Source of the DNA: Chelydra serpentina
Lineage: Eukaryota; Chordata; Testudines; Chelydridae
NCBI GenBank assembly: GCA_037349315.1
Contig: JBAIAC010000057.1
Coordinates: forward strand, 186,001-250,000
DNA length: 64,000 bases
Direction: 5' to 3'
Position numbers and translations under genes: made by a program
The notes under the pieces: generated by a model
The model's database searches: none
What the model saw: the letters and a program-made list of their open reading frames with translations, nothing else
What the model was told of the DNA's origin: nothing
Shown here: one piece after another, positions 49,157 through 60,400 of the stretch
Layout: each line of letters opens with the position of its first letter
Position numbering within the stretch: the first letter of the stretch is position 1

Positions 49157-52060
49157 TTAGCTGTCGTTAGGACTGCGCCGATCACAACACATCTGCCATT
49201 CTTCTCGCACTCTTGCCTTTCTTCTCCACGTTCGTCCGAAACGTTTAACGATGTCATCTTCCCATCTTCTTGGAGGCCGACCGGGGGGTCTTTTCTGTTC
49301 TCGCGGGTACCACTCAGCAATGATTGCGGTCCACCTGTTATCCGTGAGCCGTGCTGTGTGGCCCGCCCATCGCATCTTCTTATGTCTGCTTTCCACGACA
49401 ATATCTTTCACACCGCTGCGTTCTCTGATGATTTGATTTGATATACGATCCAGAAGGGAGATTCCCAACATAGCTCGTTCCATTGCCCTTTCAGCTACCA
49501 ACAGCCGTTGCTCTTCTCTCTTTGTCAGTGTCCACGTTTCACTGCCATACAGCATGGCTGGCAGCACTGCTGAATTGAAAATATTTTTACGTGTGGTCTT
49601 GTCAATTTTTCCTTTGAGGACGTCCTTGATGGAATTAAACGCACACCATCCTGCCCGAATCCTTCGCGAGAGTTCTCCGTTCAGGTCTTGGTGCATATTA
49701 ACTTCTTGGCCCAAATATATGTACTGTTCCACTTCTTTGATGTCTTCTCCTGTTACCGTTATTCGGGCTTTTTGTAAGACATCTGATCGCATATATTTCG
49801 TTTTGCAGCGGTTCATTTTCAGGCCGACCTGACTACTTTTCTTGTCGAGTCTTCGTAGCATGCTCTGCAGTTGGTTGGTGCTTTCGGCAATTAGTACAAT
49901 GTCGTCTGCAAATCTGAGATGAGATAACCTTTCTCCGTTTATGTTGACACCACTCCTCCAATTGATCTTGTTCATAACCATTTCGAGGCAGGCGGTGAAT
50001 AGTTTTGGTGAAATTGTATCTCCTTGCTTTACGCCTTTCTCGATTGGGATGCGGAGGGGAGTTTCAAGGAGAGTAATGTCTGTTGTACATCCAGTATTCG
50101 CTTCCTTCAACAAACTAATGTACTGCGTGTTAATGCCCTGCTCTGCGAGCGCCTTTAATATTGCGTTAAACTCAACGCTATCGAAGGCCTTTTCATAGTC
50201 GACAAAAGCAGTGCACAGCGGGAGTTTGTATTCCCTCGCTCTTTCTAGGAGCTGGCTATCGGTAAATATATGGTGGATTGTACTGAAATTTCTTCGAAAC
50301 CCTGCCTGCTCTCTCGGCTGTTGTTCATCCAGACTCTGCGAAAGTCGATTCGTTATCACCTTTGTGAAGAGCTTGTAGATGTGAGAGAGCAGGCATATAG
50401 GGCGGTAGTTCTTAAGATTTTCTCGATCACCCTTCTTGTGCAGCAAGATGGTATTCGACTCCTTCCAGCTTGATGGTATTTTTCCTTCTTCAAGATATCG
50501 ACTGAATCTTAAAGCGAGGGCCTTCCAAAGTTTTTCGCCTCCTGCATAAATCATTTCTGACGTTATTCCATCTTTGCCTGGAGCTTTTCCCTTCTTCATC
50601 TGGTGTAGTGCGCTTCGGACTTCGTTGACGATTACTGGGGGGACGCGTTCTTCTGACTCTTCGAGGGTTGGGAGGGGGACGTTGATTCTTGATTTGAACA
50701 GTTCTGTATAGAAGTCCTTGCAGACCTCCTCCATCCCTGCTCTGTCGATTACTGTCTCTCCATCCTTGTTCTTCAATGCTGTTACGCTCAAACTATACTG
50801 CGTCAATTCCCGCTTGCATGTCCTGAGGCTCTTGCGTGATTCTGCTGTTTTAAGGAGCTTTTCTTTCCGGAAGTTCTCAAAGTCATCCTTCAGTTTTCGC
50901 CGTATAAGCTTGCACAGAATGGAGTACTCGAGGTTGTTATCCGAGCTCCTTTTCATGTTTCTCCGCTTCTCCAACAAGCTTTTCGTTTCAATCGAGATTC
51001 TTCCCTTCGCCTTCTTCAGCTTTTTAATTTCAGCTGCTTTTATGCAACATCTCAACTTGTCAGCAAAGATACTATAGTCCTCATCACACTTTTCCATCTG
51101 GCTCCAGTCAAACCCAGAAATTGCTTTTTTCAGCTTTGCTTCATCGAATGTCTTCTGCTGCTGTTTCCTGTTTGCCATCTGTAACGCCTTCTTTTCCACC
51201 GCTTCATCGAAAATCAACTTCGCTCTAAGCAGGCGATGGTCACTGCCGGTGTTGAATGGCTGCACCACAGAGACGTCTTGAACGATGCGCCTTTTATTGA
51301 CTAAAATATAGTCGATTTCATTCTTACTCTTCGCGTTTGGTGCGATCCATGTCCACCTTCTTGAGATCTTCTTTTTGTACCAGGTGTTTGCCACGTACAG
51401 TTCTTTCATTTCTGCCATTGCTACCAGCCTCTCTCCTCTTTCATTCCTTTCGCCGCTGCCATATCTCCCTATGAACTTTTCGCCAGCTTTCCCTCGCCCG
51501 ACCTTGGCGTTGAAATCTCCCATCGTGACAGTGTAAGTGGACTTTTGCGCGAGAGCTCTTTCAAGCTCTCGGTAGAATTCTTCCACTTCTTCGTCCTCAC
51601 TTGCACTTGTGGGAGCGTAGGCCTGGATGACCTTGAGGGTAGCTTTTGACTCCATCTGAAGATGCAGCACACCGATACGTGATGATGTTAGCTGGCATGA
51701 TATGACTTTCGAAGACCAATCTTTATTGACGATAAATCCAACTTCTCCAACATTTCTAGCGCCATCTCCCTTTCCAAGCCTCACAGCACTTCCATCCTTC
51801 CAGTTGACTTCCAACTCCTTCTTTCGTCGGGTTTCGCAGTCACCGAGTATATCGCATTTTATCCTTTTCTTCTCCTCCATCAGATGGTTTGAAGTTTCCT
51901 CCTTTGCCAGTGACCTACAATTGTAAGTACACACAGCGAGGATTGTCCTTTTCCATGTTGGCCTAACACCTGACATTTTTAGCAACCTCTTGTCGCTCAA
52001 TTTCCGCTCCGCCACCGTAGAACGTGCATTTACTCGTGTCGTTTTAGCCGTTAACTTCAA
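49157..52060 (-). CDS. RTE-clade LINE ORF: AP endonuclease + reverse transcriptase, apparently intact
   Basis: This 967-residue protein would nick target DNA and reverse-transcribe its own RNA there. The N-terminal endonuclease (about 38-285) keeps the expected catalytic series: N47 in 'CTYNCRSL', E76 in 'GDCETRR', 'QAYAP' (146-150), 'GDFNA' (181-185), 'IDYILV' (249-254) and 'SDHR' (273-276). A Lys-rich linker follows. The RT domain (about 480-770) shows 'GKAPGKDGIT' (491-500), 'NYRPICLL' (551-558), 'FVDYEKAFD' (619-627), 'GVKQGDTISPKLF' (676-688) and catalytic 'FADD' (717-720). The C-terminus carries 'MRWAGHTAR' (896-904) and 'RPPGRPPRRWEDD' (924-936), the signature of RTE/BovB proteins. Length is normal for a one-ORF RTE. 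The Met at 52060 is the first in the frame. There is no stop or frameshift, so the product could be functional, but expression is unknown. Confidence 0.95.
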   Translation of the reverse strand: MKLTAKTTRVNARSTVAERKLSDKRLLKMSGVRPTWKRTILAVCTYNCRSLAKEETSNHLMEEKKRIKCDILGDCETRRKKELEVNWKDGSAVRLGKGDGARNVGEVGFIVNKDWSSKVISCQLTSSRIGVLHLQMESKATLKVIQAYAPTSASEDEEVEEFYRELERALAQKSTYTVTMGDFNAKVGRGKAGEKFIGRYGSGERNERGERLVAMAEMKELYVANTWYKKKISRRWTWIAPNAKSKNEIDYILVNKRRIVQDVSVVQPFNTGSDHRLLRAKLIFDEAVEKKALQMANRKQQQKTFDEAKLKKAISGFDWSQMEKCDEDYSIFADKLRCCIKAAEIKKLKKAKGRISIETKSLLEKRRNMKRSSDNNLEYSILCKLIRRKLKDDFENFRKEKLLKTAESRKSLRTCKRELTQYSLSVTALKNKDGETVIDRAGMEEVCKDFYTELFKSRINVPLPTLEESEERVPPVIVNEVRSALHQMKKGKAPGKDGITSEMIYAGGEKLWKALALRFSRYLEEGKIPSSWKESNTILLHKKGDRENLKNYRPICLLSHIYKLFTKVITNRLSQSLDEQQPREQAGFRRNFSTIHHIFTDSQLLERAREYKLPLCTAFVDYEKAFDSVEFNAILKALAEQGINTQYISLLKEANTGCTTDITLLETPLRIPIEKGVKQGDTISPKLFTACLEMVMNKINWRSGVNINGERLSHLRFADDIVLIAESTNQLQSMLRRLDKKSSQVGLKMNRCKTKYMRSDVLQKARITVTGEDIKEVEQYIYLGQEVNMHQDLNGELSRRIRAGWCAFNSIKDVLKGKIDKTTRKNIFNSAVLPAMLYGSETWTLTKREEQRLLVAERAMERAMLGISLLDRISNQIIRERSGVKDIVVESRHKKMRWAGHTARLTDNRWTAIIAEWYPREQKRPPGRPPRRWEDDIVKRFGRTWRRKARVREEWQMCCDRRSPNDS

Positions 52061-52304
52061 GCCATCCCATTGGCTAGGTGGGCAGGCATGCGTACCTCCT
52101 CAAGCTTAGCTAGCCTTCAACCTCTAAGGAGAAGGAAAAGCGCTCTTTCCTCTGAGAGAGCAACCCTCCTCCTTGGATTGGATAGTCCGACACCTTTTGT
52201 AGCATGGTAAAACCTACCAGGGCATACGCCCCGCTACCATAGCTGTCAGATGGCCAGGGTCACCGCTGCACCACGTTGAGGCGCTGAGGTAAGATTTTGC
52301 AGCA
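52061..52304 (-). promoter_or_regulatory. RTE 5' UTR / putative internal promoter region
   Basis: The 244 bp between the 5' edge of the element and the ORF start are GC-rich (for example 'tggtagcggggcgtatgccc' on the minus strand at about 52240). RTE elements rely on internal promoters, so promoter activity here is inferred from position only. Confidence 0.6.
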
Positions 52305-52317
52305 GGCTAAATTAATG

Positions 52318-54224
52318 ATAAATAGAAAATGTGAATTTTCAATTAGTTGCAAAGGATGAGAACACAAACCCCACTTGAAAAATGGCTTTTGAGACCAGGG
52401 TTCAGTTTTATAATATGTGGGTGAGTCAGAGACAACACTTTATATTTTAGCATAATCACAGTTGTGTGTGTGTGTTTCCAAAGTGGACAACTCCATTTTA
52501 AGGTAAACTTTTATTATACTTCATCCTTCTTCCTCAAGAATTTTCATATTGTGACCATGTGCTATGTAGGTTCCTGGTTCTACTTGTTCTGTTTGGTCAT
52601 TTATTAGTGGTAGTGTTTTGGTGGGGGGAATCTGTCAAGCCAGCAAATGAAAATATTTTAGTAATGAAAATGAAATTGGCAGAGATTATTTTGTTTGGCT
52701 GCTCCTCTCTGAAAGCTGTAGGCAGAGTTTGTTTCCTCTTCTCTCTCACAAGAGAAACCATATCACATTATGAAAATGAATTTAAGCAGTGCACTTGGAA
52801 ACAAAAATACAGTCAGTAAATAATAAACCATGGAAACACAATGCACACAGTCTGGAAGTTGCCCTGGGTGTTTCAGTTTTGCCATAAAAATGAAAGACAA
52901 AGTAGAGGTTTCACCCCCATCTTCTAGTGTTTTGTCACCATAAGGCTGTCATTCTGTGTATTGAAAGTGCAAAGTGTTACTGTATTGAATTCAGTTGGAC
53001 CTTATTTGAGCCTCTTTAGTTTGTTTTTTACCTCTCTTGGAGAACTTGTCAAAGTAAGATGCTCCCCTTCTCTTAAGTGTCTCTGTGTGTCTCTCTAGAT
53101 AGATAAATATCTCTACATTTCTAATGCACAATTTAGGCTGCACTGCACAATTTCCAGTCTGCTGTAGAATCCAGGGACTTTACCACATACTCTATGCCCC
53201 CTTTGCTGCAGACCGCACAGGCCTTACCCATCCTCTTTGCTCTTTTCAGACTCCCCATGATTGCATCATGCCACTTCTGGCTGTTGCATAAAATGGAAGC
53301 ATAAGGAGAATAATCTGATGGGCTGTTGAGTGTTCCATGCCATGACGATGAAAAGAGAAAAGAGGATGGTGATTATCCCCCACCAAACAATGGTTACAGA
53401 AACCATGTTTTTCACAAATATAACAAACTTACATTTTTCAAACAGCCCTGCTTCTCTGCAGACTTCAGATGTATCCATTGGCATCTTAATCTTTTGTGCA
53501 AGTACTGGAGTAATCATTTGGCTAGGGTAAGTCTGAGATCCTCCATGTTTGAGCACATGGACAGTTCATTTAATTGCTTGGCACACTTCTAAATGCCTGC
53601 TTTTTTGTTATCCTTTTCCCTTCTGTAAATAAGACAAACCAGAGCCGGTGCATTTTCAACCTTCAGTCACCCTCCCTTTCTGTGTGTATGCCTCAGTCTC
53701 TAACTAGCATGTAATATCTCTCCTCTAAATCTCACACTGAATAAGGTGACTGCCCTATTTATTTTGTGTAATCGTACTGATGAATTCCTGTGTGTGACTT
53801 CTGCATTTGCATATTTTCTTGTTCAAGTATTCAAAGCCGTTTTAGTGTGAGAGCAGGTTGACATGATCAGGTACTTAGCAGAATCAGGTTTTCATCTTGC
53901 TCTGCACAAATATTTGGAGCCAGATGTATGTCAACGTGCAGTTAATTCAAATGTGGACATATCTGGCTCCTGGGTGAGAAGTCAGGAGAGCAGCTCTGGT
54001 GTGATCTTCAGCAAAGATGTGCAATGGTAATTCAGGGCTTCTGCAGTCTACCATGGCAAATAATACTGATTCAGAAAAGTGGAAACTGCCTAAACTGGCA
54101 CTTAACTGCCCACAAATTGTGTAAAATTGATCACCTAAGAAAGGTGGGAATTGCTTACATTTCTGTAAGACATTTGAATTGGTACCATACAACATTTTGA
54201 TTAAAAAAACTAGAATGATATAAA
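52318..54224. other. No gene recognised
   Basis: Short ORFs, a GT run at about 52462-52477, and an imperfect inverted repeat at 53917-53932 / 53956-53969 (gagccagat...atctggctc). Nothing else could be assigned. Confidence 0.45.
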
Positions 54225-55295
54225 ATTAATAAACACATTAAATGTATTAAAAACTGGCTAACTAATACATTTAAAATGTAATAGTAAATGGGGAATTGTC
54301 ATCAAATGAGTGTGTTTCTGGCAGAATTCTGCAGGGATCAGTTCTTGACCTTATATCTTTAACATTTTTATCAGTGACCTAGAAGAAAACATAAAATCAC
54401 TCATCACTGATAAAGTTTGCAGATGAAACAAAAATTGGTGCAGTGGTAAATAATGAAGAGGACAGATCTCTGATTCAGAGTGATTTGGATTGCTTGGTAA
54501 GTTGGGCAAAAACAATATGCATTTTAATATAGCTCAGTGCAAATATATAATCTAGAACAAAGAATGTAGGTTTTACTTATAGGATAGGGGACTCAATCCT
54601 GGGAAGCAGGGACTCTGGAAAAAAATGTGTGCGTCATAGTGGATAATCAACAGGAACTCCTACTGTGATGCTGTGTCCATAAGAGCTAATCTATCCTGGG
54701 ATGCATAAACAGGGGAATCTCAGGTAGGAGTAGAGTGGTTTTTTACCTCTATATTTGGCACTGGTGTGTTCGCTGCTGGAATCCTGTGCCCAGTTCTGGT
54801 GCCCTCAATTCAAAAAAGTTGATAAACTGGAGAGGGTTCAGAAAAGAGCCACAAGAATGATTAAATGATTAGAAACCTGCCTTATAGTGATAGACTCAAG
54901 GAGCTCAATCTATTTAGCTTAACAAAGAGAAGATTCAGGAGTGACTTGATTACAGTCTGTAAGTATCTACATAGGGAGCAAATGTTTACTACTCGGCTCT
55001 TCAATCTAGCAGAGAAAGGTGTAACACTTGACCAATGGCTGAAAGTTGGAGCTAGGCAAATTCAGACTGGAAGTAAGGCATACATTTTTAATGGTGAGAG
55101 TAATTAACCATTGGAACAATTTACCAATGGTCATGGTGGACTCTCAGTCACGAATAATTTTTGAATCAAGATTGGATGTTATTCCTAAAAGATCTGCTCT
55201 AGGAAGTACTTTGGGGAAATTCTGTGGTCTATAGAAGGTCAGACAGGGTGCTCATAATGGTCCCTTCTGGCCTTGGAATCTGCAAATCTATGGAA
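54225..55295 (+). repeat. CR1 LINE 3' half, degraded
   Basis: CR1 steps in order: 'tttttatcagtgacctagaa', 'ataaagtttgcagatgaaac' (from the catalytic box), 'agccacaagaatgattaaat', frame 54865-55107 with '[15 protein letters not shown]', and 'agatctgctctaggaagtac' near the 3' end. It is broken by many changes. Confidence 0.88.
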
Positions 55296-55489
55296 AACAC
55301 CCAATATGGGCGAGATGGCAAGCCCTGCCCAAGCACAGGCCCTCCCACTCCTGCTTTCTGTTCCCCTGTGTAAATCCCCAGCCATGCAGACGTCCCATGT
55401 TAAGTCGAGGGAAGTGGTGGGAGAACAGCCTCGTGAAAGGGGTTGATCCATTTCCTCATGGGAGGGAAAAGATCTGTTGCAGACCCCAG

Positions 55490-56070
55490 CAGGACCTTGG
55501 GCCCCGATATTATTTTAGAGGAAGGGCAAGAGGAGCTGGACACAATACTCCAGTTGAGACCTAATCAGTGTGGAGTAAAGCAGAAGAATCACTTCTTGTG
55601 TCTTGCTTACAACACTCCTGCTAATACATCCCAGAATGATCTTCGCTTTTTTTGCAACAGTGTTACACTGTTGACTCTTATTTAGCTTGTCGTTCATTAT
55701 GTCTCCCAGATCCCTTTCCACTGTATTCCTTCCTAGGCAGTCATTTCCCATTTTGTATGTGTGCAACTTGATTGTTCCTTCCTAAGTGGAGTACTTTGCA
55801 TGTGTCGTTACTGAATTTCATCCTATTTACTTTAGACCATTTCTCCAGTTTGTGCAGATCATTTTGAATTTTAATCCTATCCTGCAAAGGACTTGCAATC
55901 CCTCCCAGCTTGGTATCCTCTGTAAACTTTATAAGTGTACTCTCTATGCCATTATGTAAATCAATTATAAAGATATTGAACAGAACCGGACCCAGACCTG
56001 ATCCCTCGGGACCCCACTTGTTATGTCCTTCCATGAAGTTCAGGTCTGACAGGCATCCCACCAATGGCAT
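55490..56070 (-). pseudogene. CR1 LINE RT fragment, antisense
   Basis: Two minus-strand frames (55741-56070, then 55515-55766) cover the middle of CR1 RT: '[10 protein letters not shown]', then FTEDTK in place of the catalytic FADDTK, 'CKVLHLGRNNQ', and 'IILGCISRS' / 'LIRSQLEYCVQ'. The frames overlap out of register at 55741-55766, a frameshift. The mutated catalytic Asp and the truncation at both ends make it dead. Confidence 0.88.
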
Positions 56071-56489
56071 GATTTTTAGTGTGATTTACAAACACAGTAT
56101 TATAAAACTCCATTCCCCTGTCTTCTCTTTATATATTTATGTAGCTTTAATAAGCAAGGAAAAGAGGTTGCTTCCAGCTCCCTTTCCTAAAAATAGTTTT
56201 AATTCATTTATTGAGAAAGGAGAATGCTGTTTTATGTTGGTTTGGAATTAACAGCTCACTTTTTCATTCTTCTTAATGTAAGCAGGGTCTGAATGAATGC
56301 TCCCCTGACAGCTAGCTGGGAGGGGGAGAGACTTTGGGTGTGTTTATGTAAATACAGTTTGCTCCTGCTCTGCTTAAATATTCAGCAGACAGAGCAGTGT
56401 CAAAGTAATCAAGTTTGGTGGGTGTTGGGTACAAATCACTTTAGTACTGAATGAAGCGGTAGTGAAATGCTGTTACCAAAATGTTGTAA
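56071..56489. other. No gene recognised
   Basis: AT-rich DNA with short ORFs. No repeat was assigned. Confidence 0.45.
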
Positions 56490-57455
56490 TTATGTAGGAA
56501 TCCAGGGAAGCAGGACTGTGCTTAACCTGTCCCAAATGAGGGGGGTCACCTTCAGCTGAAAGGACCTCATTAAGCCAGGGGCTCGAATGCCAGAGCCCTG
56601 TGAAAGTAAGAGGGGTGGGGACAGATGTCCCAGCCAGAAGGTGTGTGGACTCTCCCTTGGAGTCCCCAGGCTGGTTTGACCTGTTCCTCCCCTCTGTTCA
56701 AAGGAAAAGCTAAATTGGCTTCATTAGGAGCCTCTTTCTTATTTTAAATGCCCAATCAGAGCTGGAATCACTAGAGATGGGGCAGTGTTTGTGCCCAGCC
56801 TACAAAGAGCTGAAAATCACTAAGAGACTGATGTGCAGAGGTCACAGCAGAGAGGCAAGTGGCAGCAGAAGGTGACTGACAGTCGGCTGGTGAACGAGTG
56901 GCTGGTGAGACAGAGAGGCGCAGCGAGCAGCCAGCAGGGCGGCTGGCGGAGAGGGGTGGCGGATAAGTGCCCGAGCAGAGGAGCGAGAAAGGTGCCTCCT
57001 TACCTCCACCCACAGTGGGCGGTGGACTCTGCAGATTCACCTTTAAACTCTGGGTCAGCACTGACCAAGGACAGCAACTGTGAGTGGGGTGCAGAGAAGG
57101 AACAGGCATGTTAAAGGGACTTTTGGGTTGCTGGACTTAATAACCTGAGGAGAAAAGGACACTGCCCAGCCCACTTGGGGGGTGGGTCTTTTGCTCATGG
57201 TTTATGTTTGTGAACCCTGTTTGCAGTGGTTTCCCAAATTAAGGTCGAGTTACTTCCCTCCTTTTATTAAAAGTTTATTTTCTACACTTGCGAGTGGAGA
57301 AGTATTGCCTCTCAGAGGTGCCCAGGGACGGTGTGTAATTTTCCCACGTTACTGGGCGGGGACTGGACCGGTTTTGTGTTGGCTCAGTGGAAAGAAACGC
57401 CTAGATATTGAACCCACCCCGGTTGCTGCTGGCTTCGCCTGGCAGAAGGGTTACA
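56490..57455 (+). mobile_element. Probable solo LTR or LTR-like element, about 970 bp
   Basis: This GC-rich block starts near 'tgtaggaatccagggaagca' and ends '...ggcagaagggttaca' (TG...CA possible). It contains 'cttttattaaaagtttattt' near 57260. I recognise the 57100-57455 part as an abundant turtle repeat from memory. I could not find a target duplication, so both edges are approximate. Confidence 0.5.
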
Positions 57456-60400
57456 TTAGAAAGAAAGAGATACAGCCTTTGCTAGCATCTTGATTTATCT
57501 CCTGCTTCTTCTCATCACTCTTAGCAAAAGTGTGGGCGATAGAGAGGCTTTCACTGTCTTTACCTTCCTTCAGCTGAGCGTATATTTGCATTTTAAATGG
57601 TGTGTGCTAGACACCAGAAATAATATTAATCATTGATAACAATTATGATGCATAATTTACCCACAAGAAGAAAGGAATGTACCTTTTTGCATATATTATT
57701 TTTCCATGTATTTCACCAACTCTCACTGACCCCTTAAATGAGACACCTGTCTACCCTTCCAAATCAAAAAAGGGTCCAAAATTACATAAACGAGCAAACG
57801 TCCTCATTCTGTGTTTGTTTACAGTATTGATTTAAGTTAATGTCAGAACTGTAGCAATTGGCAGCTGAATTCAAACATGAAATAATGTAATGGCCTGGGG
57901 CCCTGATTTGTGCTATTAAATGACATCTGCCTAATCAGGAGCCATTTGTACAAAAATGGAATTGGTTCTGCATCTGCACTTATCCTCTCACCTATTCCTT
58001 CCTGTTATTACTCTGACTCATTCAAAACTGGAAATGGGATGGTGAATAGTGAAACTATAGACCGCCTCCTGGCGAACCTAAGGGATGCTCAGGCCTCCAT
58101 TAATAGGTTGAGGCCCATTTCCCCACCCCCGGATATTTAAATGGGATGATTAGGCCCTGGCACAGGTTGCTACCATGTAACACAGAAAAACCCTGTCACC
58201 TCATAGATACATGCTTAGTTAGCCTGGTTCTAATGCACCCCTTGATTGCAGAGGAATGTTGCAATCATGCTTCTGCGTTGGGTAAAGAGGGACCAAATCT
58301 AGAATTGAGGCAACCACTAACCTCTCCCTACCTAAAAATCCTGCACATATACTGTATCCATTCCTGGAGGCACCCACTTGGAATCACCTGGAATATTGTA
58401 TTGTAGTTCCTGAAGCTTTTTATAAAAAAAATGTCTGACTTATTTAGCCTCATTTAAATTACTTATGCAATGTGATTTAACTGTTCTTGGGATGTGTAAT
58501 AAATGTGCTCTGCATGTGTATTATTTACAGTTAGGCCGTGACAGCTCAGTCAGCACAAAAGGTAGAGGAGGTGCTGCAGGAGGGAGCAGGCTGTGAGCTC
58601 TGAAAGATGAGGCGTTTTATGTACAGAATACAACAGAGGTTGCTTAACAGGCAGGGACTTTTCCAAGCTTTCACAGCTCTGGCTATAAGGAGCCATATTG
58701 AACAAATGGGTAATTGATAGCCAAATTAATTCTGACTCGTTATCTTTACATAGAACGATTGTTTTCTTCTGGGTGTTCAGGGGGGTTAGCTTGTGAATGG
58801 TCACTGGGTGTCACTATTACACCGCAGGAATATGGGTGGAGATGAAGTTCTTTGGCATCAAATTATAACACTCTTAAAGGCAGATGTTCAGAAGTTGCAT
58901 TTAACGGGTCGTGTTTCAAAGTCACTCAGAGTTGGAATCAGTGTGGAAATTTTGTGCGTGTGAGTAGTATGGAGTCAGGGTTAATATAGACCATGGCCTA
59001 GATCATCTCTCTGGGAACAGGGCATGCAATGCTTGTACAGTTAGTGGGTATTTCCTGATGGTGCCAGCATCTGAGGTGTGGGAATAAACCAAGTATGGGA
59101 CATTGAATTTTTTCTGTATGCTTTTCATAGAATTATAAAATTCTGTGAATTATGGAAGATTTTCTCCCAGCTTTTGAACTATTTGAGGAATCTAATCAAG
59201 GGCCAAATCATAAAATATTTATGCGGGCAAATCTCTCTCTGAAAGTCAGTGGGGATTTGTGTTTGTATATAGTGTGTAGGATCTGGGCCAGCTGAATAAT
59301 GATTGATTACATGTTGCAACTGGTCAGCTAATTGGAAATACCTACCACCCATTTGTTTGGTTTTAGATTTCAGCAGAATATTGTTCAAAGGAATCTACAG
59401 TGAGATTAGTAGTAAATGGACAAAGAGAAAACCCATGCTTGTTACTGGTGATATGTCCCACAGAATATGAAAGGCTTTGATTATGTCTAATCACCTCTGA
59501 AGTCCTCAGTCTCATGAGAAGTTATGTCAGTCTCTTATGAGGTGGAGTTGGGAATAATTCTGAATATGAAATTTCACAGCCAGAGGCTGTTCTGCTGTCA
59601 ACACATCTGGCAAATATGACTATTTGCCTTATATACAGTTTTATTTTCTTAATTTCACTCACTCCTCATCTTGACCCCTCAGAGCTCTCTAAATAAGTTT
59701 TCTCCCTCCTGGTGTGTGCACGCTTCAGTTTCCTTTTTAGTCAGGTTCTCCTGAATGGAGACTTGGGCAAGCTAGACATATTTAGTCCCCTCAGTGTTAC
59801 TCATGAATCCATCTCCAGATGCTCTGGATCATTTGTCTTGCTCTTTTCTGATGCCTTTCCAGTTTATTGTGCTCTTCTGGGACAAGACTAACAGAAGCCC
59901 TCTCTGCTGTTAGTTAGTGTAAGCTCAGTTGTGTCCCTGTCCGGGCTGTGCTGTGCCAAGCAGTTGGTCCCCATGCCCACAGCATACTTATTTCTTCCAG
60001 TTGAGCTAGCCAGATAGCCACCCTTCTCTTCACTGCACCCTGGGCTCAGAGGACTTGATGTGTGGATTTCAAAGATTGTTGCGTAGGCTGCCTTTTTTTT
60101 TAGTTGACCCCAACGTTGTATGGGGAGGGACAACTGCTGCCCTGTTTCATGGTGATCAGCTGGAAGCTGCTTGAAGAGGAATGTACGTAAGGTGGAAAAA
60201 GCAAGGCACCCTGGGAATTTAAATTACAACTTTAGAGCTGATAATTTAACATAAATGATTTTAAGGAAGAAGAAATTATTGTCTAATTGAAGGACTCAGA
60301 ACTACAACACCCTTTGCAATAGGGTTTGTGTGGATGAGGAGACATGTGTGGATGAGGAGGACAGCAAGAATTATCTAATGATAGGACCTCTATAGCTTAA

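Larger units (their letters stand above)
49113..52317 (-). mobile_element. Full-length RTE-clade LINE with 13-bp target site duplication
   Basis: The element spans 49126-52304 (3179 bp, minus strand). Identical 13-bp copies ggctaaattaatg flank it at 49113-49125 and 52305-52317. It has a short 5' UTR, one complete 967-codon ORF and a 31-bp 3' UTR ending in a 9-bp tandem tail, the plan expected of RTE elements. The sequence is CpG-rich (at least ten CpG in 49141-49260) while the flanks are nearly CpG-free, which in methylated vertebrate DNA indicates recent arrival. Every other LINE here is broken. Confidence 0.95.

Noticed and set aside
50718..51077. 119-codon plus-strand frame inside the RTE element
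   Set aside because: It lies wholly antisense to the intact RTE ORF and has no domain of its own; a shadow of the coding strand.
53917..53969. Imperfect inverted repeat gagccagat...atctggctc
   Set aside because: A two-base bulge and a large loop; no flanking duplication or repeat family to support an element.
56771..57114. 112- and 93-codon frames on opposite strands
   Set aside because: Both fall in the GC-rich LTR-like block and look compositional.
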